This document shows, piece by piece, positions 51,082-58,965 of a stretch of DNA of 64,000 nt (position 1 is the first letter of the stretch; the number at the start of each line of letters is the position of its first letter). The DNA is from SYIM01 sp039800325 (GTDB lineage: Bacteria > Pseudomonadota > Gammaproteobacteria > Burkholderiales > Burkholderiaceae_E), in NCBI GenBank assembly GCA_039800325.1, contig JBDLQY010000157.1, positions 1-64,000 of the forward strand, given 5' to 3'. The position numbers were made by a program, and so were the translations under genes. Below the pieces are notes generated by a model. The model did not search any database and was not told where the DNA came from. It saw only the letters and a list, made by a program, of their open reading frames with translations.

Positions 51082-51138
51082 GGTGGAGCGCTACGTTCGG
51101 GACGTAGAGGCTGGAGCATCGAACGCTCACCCCGACCA
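51082..51138 (+). pseudogene. Third, partial tRNA-Pro copy
   Basis: 57 bp match the 3' two thirds of tRNA-Pro from the D-arm end to CCA, with the anticodon arm CTACGTTCGGGACGTAG kept exactly and the T arm mutated (GCATCGAACGC). The 5' third is missing, so it cannot be a functional tRNA. It forms the left end of R2. Confidence 0.8.
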
Positions 51139-51406
51139 ACAATTCATCGATGGTCAGTCATTGATGCCCCGCAGGATCGTTCGGCTCGCGGGGCTTTGTT
51201 TTTCGGGGGGCTTCCTTCGGCTGTGGACGGGGTGTGCCAACTCTGGTTCCATTAAGCGTCCTTTGCTTTGAACGCTGCTGTAGCAAGGTCTGCGGTTCGC
51301 TACTCTGATTGGCAGGTATATGGGCTGGGGAGTGGTGTCAGCGTCAATTTTCTTTACGCTTGGGCCGTGGCTGATTGACAGCTTGGGGCTGGACCGTTTT
51401 TGAGCC
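51082..51406 (+). repeat. Long direct repeat R2
   Basis: Second copy of R1 (46176-46503), containing the tRNA-Pro remnant, the GCCCCGC/GCGGGGC terminator (51166-51203) and the shared non-coding tail ending GACCGTTTTTGAGCC. 51139-51435 contains no gene. Confidence 0.85.
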
Positions 51407-51435
51407 GTTGACGTTAATTTGGAGGACTACCACTG

Positions 51436-51756
51436 ATGAAGTCGCTAAGAAATCCTGATCGCAAGCCCACGCACCCAGGCGCGGTGTTGCGCGAGGATGT
51501 ATTGCCTGATCTTGGTTGGACTCAGATCGAGCTGGCCAATCGCCTCATGGTCAGCCGACAAACTGTCTCCCAGTTACTGCACGAAGAGAAGGCAGTTACT
51601 GCGGAAATGGCCATACGCATTTCTAGCGCTGTAGGGGGCACACCTGAGAGCTGGCTCAACATGCAGCAGGCTGTAGACCTGTGGGACGCTGGCATTAAAT
51701 TCAAAAACAATCCGGCTTTAGCGCCCTTGTTCCGCCGAGCCTCGTTAGCGACCTGA
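51436..51756 (+). CDS. Orphan HigA-family antitoxin
   Basis: XRE antitoxin of 106 residues, ATG 51436 preceded by GGAGG. HigA motif THPGAVLREDVLPDLGW, HTH TQIELANRLMVSRQTVSQLL, then AVTAEMAIRISSAVGG. The normal partner higB would lie just upstream, but that place is taken by repeat R2, so the antitoxin has no toxin. Its last codons overlap, antisense, the decayed ParE-like remnant. Confidence 0.9.
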   Translation: MKSLRNPDRKPTHPGAVLREDVLPDLGWTQIELANRLMVSRQTVSQLLHEEKAVTAEMAIRISSAVGGTPESWLNMQQAVDLWDAGIKFKNNPALAPLFRRASLAT

Positions 51757-51831
51757 ACAACAAGTTTGGGCTCTCTGCGAAAAGCGCTCTGCAATATCGC
51801 GCTCGGCACCAGGATGTAGAAAAAACGTCAC
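51720..51831 (-). pseudogene. Truncated ParE/RelE-type toxin remnant
   Basis: GTG 51831 overlaps the stop of the antitoxin gene (GTGA) and opens MTFFLHPGAERDIAE, a typical ParE/RelE N-terminus with the HPGAE motif. In this frame a stop follows at 51745-51747 after 28 codons; in another frame PKLVVQVANEARR continues the family pattern, so a frameshift plus a deletion removed the toxin. Too short to be functional. Confidence 0.65.
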
Positions 51832-52055
51832 GCCGAGAGCCGTGCTCGCAACCGAGTAACGACCTCTGCTCCGGAAACCTCGAACGCGGAACCCGATGCC
51901 AATTCAGCTTCTCGTCGGTCTGCTTCTTCTGTCCAGGCCCGCTCAACTTCGGGATCTGCGTCCAGGCTGACAATCAGCCGCTCGAGCAGGTACGACCGAT
52001 CGGCCGCTGCGAGTTTGAGGGCTTCGGCTTCAAGAACGTCCAGACGGGTGGTCAT
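51828..52055 (-). CDS. Addiction-module antitoxin-like protein (TIGR02574 type)
   Basis: A 75-residue protein from ATG 52055 (MTTRLDVLEAEALKL), preceded by GGAAG. Pattern AADRSYLLERLIVSLD and EVERAWTEEADRREAELASG is characteristic of the small antitoxin family found before ParE/RelE toxins. Its partner is only a fragment, so this is an antitoxin without a toxin. A palindrome lies upstream. Confidence 0.85.
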   Translation of the reverse strand: MTTRLDVLEAEALKLAAADRSYLLERLIVSLDADPEVERAWTEEADRREAELASGSAFEVSGAEVVTRLRARLSA

Positions 52056-52086
52056 GTCACTTCCAACCTTTAAACAGGATCTGTAC

Positions 52087-52100
52087 TGTGGCACGCCACA
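52087..52100. promoter_or_regulatory. Palindrome upstream of the TIGR02574-like gene
   Basis: TGTGGCACGCCACA is a perfect inverted repeat (6-bp arms, 2-bp centre) about 30 bp upstream of the antitoxin start; candidate autoregulatory operator. Confidence 0.45.
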
Positions 52101-52111
52101 CTCTACCGAGT

Positions 52112-52143
52112 GAGCTTAGGCAATCGCTTCGCACCCCGCAAGG
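52112..52143. repeat. Module-border motif, copy 2
   Basis: Same motif as 47189-47220 (GAGCTTAGGCAATCGCTTCG then CACCCCGCAAGG) with a few substitutions; again it lies upstream of an antitoxin gene. Confidence 0.55.
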
Positions 52144-52181
52144 GATAGACGCTTGGCTGGCTCGTGGCCTCAGACCCTCGA

Positions 52182-52445
52182 CTACTGACGCAACTCTTCC
52201 CGAAGCACTCTGCGAAGCACCGCGACGGTGAGCGGCTTGCCTTCGGCGGTCTTACGCTTCGACTGATCCAGGCAGACCCGCAGCGCCGCGTTGATCATCG
52301 TCTGGTATCCGCTTCCCTCTTCTTCGGCCTTGGCGCGAAAGTATTCAAGCACGTCATCGTCGAGCATGATCGTGATTCGGGTTTTACCCTTCGACGGAAT
52401 GACAGCGCCGCGCTGAGCCGTTGAGAAATCGTAGTTCTTACGCAT
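52182..52445 (-). CDS. brnA: BrnA-family antitoxin
   Basis: An 87-residue ribbon-helix-helix antitoxin: RITIMLDDDVLEYFRAKAEE and GYQTMINAALRVCLDQ are BrnA signatures. The C-terminus (AVLRRVLREELRQ) is a basic helix. It overlaps by 8 bp the 3' end of a brnT remnant, so the antitoxin gene is whole while the toxin is not. Confidence 0.88.
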   Translation of the reverse strand: MRKNYDFSTAQRGAVIPSKGKTRITIMLDDDVLEYFRAKAEEEGSGYQTMINAALRVCLDQSKRKTAEGKPLTVAVLRRVLREELRQ

Positions 52446-52545
52446 CGTATTGTTCCGATTCGCCCTTGCTGGCTTTACGGGCCGAGATCAGGCGGGTTTT
52501 GTTACCACGAGGTGTGTGGACAACAACGATCAATCGTCCCAGAGC
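52438..52545 (-). pseudogene. C-terminal fragment of a BrnT toxin
   Basis: About 35 codons encode GRLIVVVHTPRGNKTRLISA and RKASKGESEQYDA, the last strands and the ISARKA motif of BrnT. The upstream two thirds are replaced by DNA that encodes the integrase on the other strand. The breakpoint lies near 52545. Confidence 0.75.
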
Positions 52546-53508
52546 CTCAAGACTACCAACAAGCAGGCCGCGACCAGCGCTGCCAAACAGTTCTTCCATA
52601 TTAAGGTCGCCGATCTCTACGGCGAACACATCCGCAATCACGGTGAAGAGCCCAACAAATCTGTTGAACCGGTACAGGCCGCATTGGCATTCCAACAGGG
52701 CAGGGTCGAGCGTGGTGAGTTGAGTGCTGAGGGTCTTGCCATCCTCCGCAATCGATTACAAAAAGACATCCTGCCCTTCTTCGGCGCCGTGCCCGTGGAC
52801 AGGCTCGACTATCAGCAGGTCAGCGACTACATCCAACTGCTCAGTAAACGAGAACTCAGCAGCGTCACCATCCAGCAGCATCTGGTGGCCGTCAGGAAGA
52901 TCCTTCACTACGCGGTGGGCGTGGGCCGGCTGAAGGCCCTTCCTAAGTTCCCACCCATCAAGGTCTCGAGCAAACCGCGCGGCAGTTTCTCGGTGGGCGA
53001 GTATCTACTGTTGGTGCGTACTGCCCGACGATTGATGGGACAACGCATCGCTGTGGAGGTCACTGCCCGAAGCCGTCGAGCACAGGGCAGTGTAGATCGC
53101 TATGGCAGGATCGCTCGGGATCTCCCGTGGCTGATTCGCTTTATGGTCAATGCCTTCATCCGACCCAGCGACATCAAGTTCCTCCAGTACAGGCAAGTCA
53201 CGGTCATTCGAGCCAAGCTCACCTATCTGCGACTGAATCTGCCCGAGACCAAGCGTCACGACCGACCCATCGTCACGCTACAGGCTGCGGTCGCAGTCTA
53301 TGAACGGTTGCTGGCTTGGCAACGCAGTCAGGGTCGAGGTCAGCCGGATGACTACACATCTGTAAACCTGGTGGCGGTTCTTAAGGGCGATGTGAACGGC
53401 AACTGGCAGGTTCCGCAGGATACCCCGCCGACGTTGGCAGAGAACTATTTTCGAGACCTGTCGACAAAGTTAAACACGCCAGCGGTTCAGTGGGGGATCG
53501 TCGGGTAA
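52546..53508 (+). pseudogene. Truncated tyrosine recombinase (integrase)
   Basis: Encodes a core-binding domain (VSDYIQLLSKRELSSVTIQQ, HLVAVRKILHYAVGVGRL) and the first part of the catalytic domain, with the first catalytic Arg in NAFIRPSDIKFLQ and a possible Lys in ETKRHDRPIV. The His-x-x-Arg box and the nucleophilic Tyr are missing; the frame ends at 53508 after TPAVQWGIVG. The open frame extends upstream to 52450, but that part is antisense to the brnT fragment. Probably the former integrase of the island, now inactive. Confidence 0.75.
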
Positions 53509-53552
53509 CGAGCGATTAACCAAAGGCGCAAGGCCCTTGGTCAATTGACACG

Positions 53553-53575
53553 CGTTGTCGTGTTACACGACAACG
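53553..53575. repeat. Perfect 10-bp inverted repeat
   Basis: Arms CGTTGTCGTG and CACGACAACG with a 3-bp centre TTA. It lies between the integrase remnant and the effector operon. It could be a regulator operator, a terminator for the leftward effector transcript (no T tract is seen) or a recombination site. The rest of 53509-53780 holds nothing recognised. Confidence 0.6.
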
Positions 53576-53780
53576 ATGACGAGGGGCGGCAGGGTCTGGA
53601 TACGATGGGGCGCCCGCTTCATCAACAACCATGATGCCGCGCTTAATAACCGCACTACGATCTACTGCGACGAAAAACACATAGATTAATTCGGAGTCGT
53701 ACATGGCAATCGTGCGACTTATTTCGATACTATTCCTAACATTTTCACAACACTATGTTTTGTCTTCTAATGACAGCTGA

Positions 53781-55436
53781 TCAATCAATGACCAAACCCA
53801 CGGGCAGATAAAGGGCGATGCCCTCGGCGCCGCGAGCATTGAGATTGGTGACCCCTTGGTGAGTCTCATTCGTTGACGCATCATGACCGTGGAGTTGCCG
53901 AAAACCCGGTATGTGATCGAATTTGAGTGCCGCCGGTGTCATGTGCTCATCATTGGCCCGAAAGTCGGTCGACACCGACTCATGGATAAAGCCTAATTTA
54001 ATCCTTTCCCTAAACGCGTCGTTCATTCGTTGCGCCAATTGATCCGGGCTGTCAGCCACAATGCAACTTGTGCCTTTGACAAGCGCTCCCTGAGCGTCAA
54101 GACGATCCGCAAATTGATGGGATGTCATGGCCACCGCCACCAGATATTCATCAGGCCCTGGGCCGCGCACCACGCCGTTGTGAGTCGTCAACACCCCGGC
54201 GCTAAAGTCGGCAGCCTGAAAACAGTTCAAGAGCAACGCCTGGTACTCGTGCCAGCTCAGCTTTTTGACTGCGTTGGCGCCCGTCTGTAATTTGTAACGA
54301 TCAGCTTGTGACGCATAAATCTCATCACCATTCCGGTTAATCAGGGGACGGGTGTCGTGGTTACCCGCAATAAAGCGGACACCCGTGTTTATTTGCTCGT
54401 GGGTGTTGAGGGGGTCTATGCCACTGAGCTTGTAGATAAGCGTGGCCATGGCCGCTTGATTATTGGTGAAACGGTCTGACAGGATGTCGCCTAGGTAGAT
54501 GCAGGCGGGTTTGCCATCCTGCGGGTTCGGCTTGATCACCAAGGCTTCGGCAATCTCATCAAGGTCTTGGGTCACCTCTGGATCGGCTTGAAACTGTGCC
54601 ATCCCAATTTCCTCATCTCTCTCATGACTGAGTGCCTCCACCTCCTTTTTCATCAATCGCGCCAGAGCGGGCAGGCTTGGCTTGGGCAACTCTGCCACAC
54701 CGCTGGCGATGGCGTGCAACACCATGCGCCCCATGCTGCCATCGGCGTCCCCCATGGCAAAGGTACGCGTCTGGTCAACACTTTGCGTTACCTGTGTCTT
54801 GTTGAGAGCGGAGCAGCTCGGAAACATCACCCGAATGAAGGCCTTAAAGGAACGCGGTGTGTCTTTCATCAGCTGGTACAAATTCTGGAATTGCGCTAGC
54901 GAGGCATCAGAAATTGGGCTGCCGAGCTCGGTGCGCAGGCTGCTCAACTGGTCGTTGAGGCGCTCTCTAGAGGTCTTCGCGGCCTCAAAGGCTTCCAGGT
55001 CAATACGCGAATGAATGACTTGCGGCCCGCCTACGACAGGGGCCTGACCGTCGTCTTTGGCAAGCTTGATCTCGATGGCCTGGATCATCTTGACAAAGGA
55101 GCGTGTCCCGATGGCTCCTCCCGACCGGCGGCAATAGGCATCTATGGCTTGAGTCAGCTTGTTTGCGGCTTCAAGGCCAAGCTGGCTTCCGTAAGCCTGC
55201 TTGAGTAAGAGTTTGATCGAACTCGTGGCCATTTGGCGGCTTCCTGAAGCAAAGACTCCGCCGGCCTCCATGACGCCGGTGCTCCACTCGGAGAGTCTGA
55301 GGTAGCCGGATATGATCTTGCCATCGCGTCCAATCAAATTACGCGCCATGGACTGCAGCTGTTCCCTGGCGTCAACCGAGCTAAGCGGCGAGTTATTAAG
55401 TTCGACCGGGTACTTAACGTCTCTTGCGATCCTCAC
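53781..55436 (-). CDS. PPP/calcineurin-type phosphatase-like protein, candidate type III effector
   Basis: 551 residues from GTG 55436, with GAGG 7 nt upstream. The first 220 residues are helical and polar without signal peptide; the rest carries the metallophosphatase motif series in order: FAMGDADGS (229-234; the usual GDxHG with Asp for His), YLGDILSDR (about 314-322), AGNHDTRP (357-364), TTHNGV (His 419) and QLHGHD (514-519). The gene is 9 bp after a CesT-like chaperone gene whose stop overlaps its ribosome-binding site, the usual arrangement of a type III effector with its chaperone. Secretion is inferred from this context; the phosphatase fold from the motifs. Confidence 0.75.
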   Translation of the reverse strand: MRIARDVKYPVELNNSPLSSVDAREQLQSMARNLIGRDGKIISGYLRLSEWSTGVMEAGGVFASGSRQMATSSIKLLLKQAYGSQLGLEAANKLTQAIDAYCRRSGGAIGTRSFVKMIQAIEIKLAKDDGQAPVVGGPQVIHSRIDLEAFEAAKTSRERLNDQLSSLRTELGSPISDASLAQFQNLYQLMKDTPRSFKAFIRVMFPSCSALNKTQVTQSVDQTRTFAMGDADGSMGRMVLHAIASGVAELPKPSLPALARLMKKEVEALSHERDEEIGMAQFQADPEVTQDLDEIAEALVIKPNPQDGKPACIYLGDILSDRFTNNQAAMATLIYKLSGIDPLNTHEQINTGVRFIAGNHDTRPLINRNGDEIYASQADRYKLQTGANAVKKLSWHEYQALLLNCFQAADFSAGVLTTHNGVVRGPGPDEYLVAVAMTSHQFADRLDAQGALVKGTSCIVADSPDQLAQRMNDAFRERIKLGFIHESVSTDFRANDEHMTPAALKFDHIPGFRQLHGHDASTNETHQGVTNLNARGAEGIALYLPVGLVID

Positions 55437-55445
55437 AGTCGTACC

Positions 55446-55889
55446 TCAGCCCCGAATGAAAATAGCGGGGACCCCCAGCGGGCCCGACGGGACCTCGTGA
55501 TCCGGAGCTTCGCAGAGATTTCTGAGGACTTGTGCCCTTTCGATACCCTCGACCATCAGGGCCTGCAAGGCTTCTGCGTCACAGGCCTGTAGAGGTTTCT
55601 GGGTGTGCACCGATAGCCAATGGGCTGCGTCCACACTGATCACCCAATCGTGTTCCAAACGAGATTGGAGGTTGAGCTGATGCAAGGCCATGAGCAGGGC
55701 CGCAGAAGGCTCTGCCAGATTCATGACGCTTACCCCGATGAATAATCGTTCCTCATCGCGGGGGTCATGCGCAATGAGCACGCGGTAGCCTTCGGCCTCG
55801 AATTCAACACCCGAGGCGTCAACATTTTTCGGGATCTGCAACGCAGTGCAGAATTCGTCCAGAAGAATTCGGAATCGGTTCTGGCTCAT
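55446..55889 (-). CDS. CesT-family type III secretion chaperone
   Basis: An acidic 147-residue protein from ATG 55889 (MSQNRFRILLDEFCTALQIP). The pattern of a first helix LLDEFC, a strand VEFEAEGYRVLIAHD, then LFIGVSVMNLAEP, a helix AALLMALHQLNLQSR, a strand DWVISVDAAHWLSVHTQKPL and a last helix LQALMVEGIERAQVLRNL fits the CesT/SycE dimeric chaperone fold. Such chaperones bind the N-terminal region of an effector encoded next to them, here the phosphatase-like protein. Confidence 0.8.
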   Translation of the reverse strand: MSQNRFRILLDEFCTALQIPKNVDASGVEFEAEGYRVLIAHDPRDEERLFIGVSVMNLAEPSAALLMALHQLNLQSRLEHDWVISVDAAHWLSVHTQKPLQACDAEALQALMVEGIERAQVLRNLCEAPDHEVPSGPLGVPAIFIRG

Positions 55890-55952
55890 AGCGCGTTCAG
55901 TTATCGACGCTGAAATCGCCGAAGCCGGCGTCGCCCTACACCCGCCCACGTC

Positions 55953-56897
55953 TCAGGCGAGATGCCTGCGAAAGTGGGCGAGTGTGCGCTCCCACGACAG
56001 CTTGGCCGCGGCCTCATCGTAGCGAGGGGTGGAGTTGTTGTGAAAGCCGTGCTGCGTCCCAGGATAGACGTGCGACTCGAAGCGCACGCTTGCCTGGGTC
56101 TTGGCCTGTTCGAAGGCCTCGCGCATCGAGTTGATCCTGGGGTCATTGGCTGCATAGTGAACCAGCAGGGCTGCGCGTATGCGCGGCACTTCGGCAGTCG
56201 GCGCGGCCGGCCCGTAGTAGGGCACACCAGCCTGGAGATCCGCTCCCAGTTCTACCGCGAGATGGTTGGTTGCGCCGCCACCCCAGCAAAAGCCGGTGAC
56301 GCCGAGCTTGCCATTACAGGAGGCATGTGCCTTGAGCCAGCGCGCGCCGTTCAGCATGTCGGTGCGAAGCTTGACCTGGTCGAGCTTTGCCTGCAGGTCG
56401 CGGCCGTCATCATCATTGCCCGGGTAGCCCCCCGCCGGGAAAAGGCCATCTGGCGCGAGCGCGAGGAAGCCTTCGACCGCCAGACGGCGGGCTACGTCTT
56501 CGATGTAGGGATTGAGGCCGCGATTTTCGTGAATGACCAGAACCGCTGGGAAAGGCCCACTGCCAGTTGGCTGGACCAGATAGCCCCTCATCTGGCCGGA
56601 ATTGCCACCAGGCGACGGGTAGTTGACGTAGTTTGCCTTGATGCGGGAGTCCGTGAACGAAATCGTCTGTGCCTGGGCGTAACGCGGCAGCAACGCCTGG
56701 GCCATCACGAGACCGCCGACTGTGACTGCGGCGGCGAGCGATAAAAAGGTGCGCCGGTCGATCCGACCATGACAGTACTCGTCGTAGAGATCGTAGACAC
56801 GCTGGTCAATCGCGGTCTGGGTCAGTGCGCCGCCCGAGGGGTAGCCATTACCGGCGGTTTCGTCATCGGCAAGCATCTGGGTGAGGAATCCGTTCAT
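55953..56897 (-). CDS. Dienelactone hydrolase family protein with Tat signal
   Basis: Alpha/beta hydrolase of 314 residues. After about 40 cytoplasmic-type residues comes RIDRRTFLSLAAAVTVGG, a twin-arginine signal, so the enzyme is probably exported folded. Catalytic Cys in VTGFCWGGGA, Asp in HYAANDPRI, His in YPGTQHGFHN match the dienelactone hydrolase triad. The substrate is unknown. It stands between the two chaperone/effector pairs, 63 bp upstream of the first chaperone gene on the same strand. Confidence 0.9.
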   Translation of the reverse strand: MNGFLTQMLADDETAGNGYPSGGALTQTAIDQRVYDLYDEYCHGRIDRRTFLSLAAAVTVGGLVMAQALLPRYAQAQTISFTDSRIKANYVNYPSPGGNSGQMRGYLVQPTGSGPFPAVLVIHENRGLNPYIEDVARRLAVEGFLALAPDGLFPAGGYPGNDDDGRDLQAKLDQVKLRTDMLNGARWLKAHASCNGKLGVTGFCWGGGATNHLAVELGADLQAGVPYYGPAAPTAEVPRIRAALLVHYAANDPRINSMREAFEQAKTQASVRFESHVYPGTQHGFHNNSTPRYDEAAAKLSWERTLAHFRRHLA

Positions 56898-57016
56898 CGG
56901 CCACCTCTACATGTTTGAATGGAATCTTTCGGACTCTATTCCGGATAGCCTCGACCGCACAATCAGATGGGATAATATGATCTGATATAAAAAATCCTCT
57001 GCATAAACCGTTAATC

Positions 57017-57517
57017 TTGGCTACATCAGCTCATTTTTCGTCATTGTGCGCAGCCTTTCTTGAACGGCTGGGGGGCCTGCCGGTTACCAGCGAAGAGGTC
57101 GAGGAAGGCTTTGAATTTGAGAGCCAGGGCCTGCGCGCGCGCATTGAGCCTGGCAGCGATGAGCTTGACGACGGCGCCGAGCGCTATCTCCTGATTACCG
57201 TTGCGATATGCACTATTGACCTTGAGCACGGTGCGCAGCTCTCGGAGCAGCTGCTGATGCTGGCTCGTTTAAATCACATCAGCCGTCGACAGCACCTGTG
57301 GGTTACTGCGATCGATGAGAGTCAGCAGCTTTCGTTGATTCGACGTATGCCGATGGAGGGTGCCAGCGTAGAGTCCCTTGAAAAAGCGATTGTCGAGGGT
57401 CTCACGCGCGCTCAATCGCTGCTGCAGCTATGGAAGACCGCCATCGAGTCCGCGGGCGGCCCTGCCGGCGCTGAGTTGAGCTCTGCACTGGGTATGCCGG
57501 CCATCCTTAAGGCCTGA
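57017..57517 (+). CDS. Second CesT-like type III secretion chaperone
   Basis: An acidic 166-residue protein, TTG start at 57017 (no ATG available; a second TTG at 57044). It has the same order of elements as the chaperone at 55446: helix FSSLCAAFLERLGG, strand FEFESQGLRARIEPGSD, ERYLLITVAICTID, helix QLSEQLLMLARLNHIS, strand HLWVTAIDESQQLSLIRRMP, helix SLEKAIVEGLTRAQSLLQLW; both end with a Gly-Pro...Ile segment (GMPAILKA and GVPAIFIRG). The two appear paralogous. The upstream region is AT-rich (TAATATGATCTGATATAAAA). It precedes the kinase-like gene. Confidence 0.75.
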   Translation: MATSAHFSSLCAAFLERLGGLPVTSEEVEEGFEFESQGLRARIEPGSDELDDGAERYLLITVAICTIDLEHGAQLSEQLLMLARLNHISRRQHLWVTAIDESQQLSLIRRMPMEGASVESLEKAIVEGLTRAQSLLQLWKTAIESAGGPAGAELSSALGMPAILKA

Positions 57518-57597
57518 TCGTGTCTTATCACGTCCGCACCGTCTTGCTATGAGCCCAAGCATTGACCAATTCCGGTCGGTCGCACTGACCCAAGCAA

Positions 57598-58965
57598 ATG
57601 CCACGCGGATTCGGCTTGGCCCTGACAGTCAGCTGGCGGGTTCCACTGCACGTGAACACGGGCCTCAGGCTCACGGGGGTGCTGGTCGAAGGTGCTCCCA
57701 GCTATTCGCAAGCTTTGAAGTCTCTCGGAGTCGGTGAAGACTTCACAAAGATTGGCTTTGGCGGCCAGGGCATAGCCTACGCGGTTAAAGTCAACCAGGG
57801 CAAAGAGTCGCTTCAAGGTGTGCTGAAGCGGTTTGAAGCAAGGCCACACACCCTACGCTTCGATCCGTTACGTGAGGGCAAGCTCGCAAAAGTGGCAGAG
57901 ACCGCTGCAGCCTATATCGGGGCGGATATTCCGGGGTTGATTCGGCCCGATTTCTATATCGTCAAGCATCAACTCAGCAGTGTCAGCGACAACGGCGATC
58001 CCCGCAGTGGCTATCGGGAAGCTGCATCCACTGTCCTGGGAAACCCGGGTGGGCGATCCCGCTATGAGGACAGGCCCGTGGCAAGCACACAGTTTAGTGT
58101 CGTCGCAGGCGGCAAGCAGTTTCGACGCTGGGCCGCCGATCGCCTGGTCGCGGGTGATAAACCCAAGTGCGTGGGCGTTGTAATGCCCAAGGCGACTGGC
58201 CAGCCTGTGCTGGATATTGCAAGTGTGTTGGAGCGAGACCGCGATCTTTCACTGGACGGCCGCCCTGAGCCGACCGTATTACTCTCGGCCGCCACAGATA
58301 GCCTGGCCACGCTTGCAGGCATGGCCAAAAACGGATTTCGACACAGCGATATAAAGCCTGAAAACGTCCGCTACAACGCGCAGAGTCGAGTCTTTGAAAT
58401 ATTCGATCAGGGCTCTATGGTGAAGATGCCCCGTGCTGTAGGCGGCGTCGCGCCCGGCTTGGATGCGCGGACCTCAGTTTTGTATCGCGATCCTGGATTC
58501 CAAGGGCAGCCGGGTGCGGGGGTTGAATATGATCTCTTTGCAACCGGCGTCACCATGCTCGAGGCGAGTCTGCGTGAGCGCGGTCTGCATGACATTGCCT
58601 ATCATGTTCTGCAGGATGTCAAAGCGGCGACGGTGGGTGTCGATGCAGATATGATCGCTGAACGTAGGCTGCAAGATCTGGCCGAACGGTTGGTGAATCA
58701 GGACCAGCCTCCTGGGGAAGCTGATGCGCCAGTCAGTGACCAGCCGCAGCACTCAAATCCGCGCCTTGCTCTCTTGGAAAGTATCCGCTCGCGCGTCGAA
58801 GCAGTGGTCGGTGACCACACGCCCGCAGCCCATTTGGCGCTTCGGATGATCGATGCCGCCCTCAGGTGCGAAAGCCCCGTCGTTGAGCGCTATGACCCGA
58901 ACCAGCCCAATGCTCACCCGTTTGGTTCACTCTACCAGTTGGCGTCTGACCGCCCCGCAAATTGA
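57598..58965 (+). CDS. Ser/Thr protein kinase-like protein, candidate type III effector
   Basis: 455 residues as read from ATG 57598. Kinase features: Gly-rich loop IGFGGQGIAYAVK (52-64), candidate ATP lysine in GVLKRF (K77), catalytic loop GFRHSDIKPENVRYN (H249, D251, K253, N256) and IFDQGS (270-272), where DFG reads DQG. A long insert separates the lobes. No signal peptide; follows a CesT-like chaperone gene. An ATG at 57549 in another frame gives MSPSIDQFRSVALTQANATR, a more effector-like N-terminus, and a one-base change in the G5 run 57675-57679 would join it to the kinase, so the 5' end may be frameshifted. Confidence 0.78.
   Translation: MPRGFGLALTVSWRVPLHVNTGLRLTGVLVEGAPSYSQALKSLGVGEDFTKIGFGGQGIAYAVKVNQGKESLQGVLKRFEARPHTLRFDPLREGKLAKVAETAAAYIGADIPGLIRPDFYIVKHQLSSVSDNGDPRSGYREAASTVLGNPGGRSRYEDRPVASTQFSVVAGGKQFRRWAADRLVAGDKPKCVGVVMPKATGQPVLDIASVLERDRDLSLDGRPEPTVLLSAATDSLATLAGMAKNGFRHSDIKPENVRYNAQSRVFEIFDQGSMVKMPRAVGGVAPGLDARTSVLYRDPGFQGQPGAGVEYDLFATGVTMLEASLRERGLHDIAYHVLQDVKAATVGVDADMIAERRLQDLAERLVNQDQPPGEADAPVSDQPQHSNPRLALLESIRSRVEAVVGDHTPAAHLALRMIDAALRCESPVVERYDPNQPNAHPFGSLYQLASDRPAN

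Noticed and set aside
50642..51142. 166-codon minus-strand open frame opposite the 85-residue conserved gene
   Set aside because: Low-complexity Arg/Ser-rich translation, typical of a shadow frame.
52450..52545. N-terminal extension of the integrase frame
   Set aside because: These codons are antisense to the recognisable brnT C-terminal fragment.
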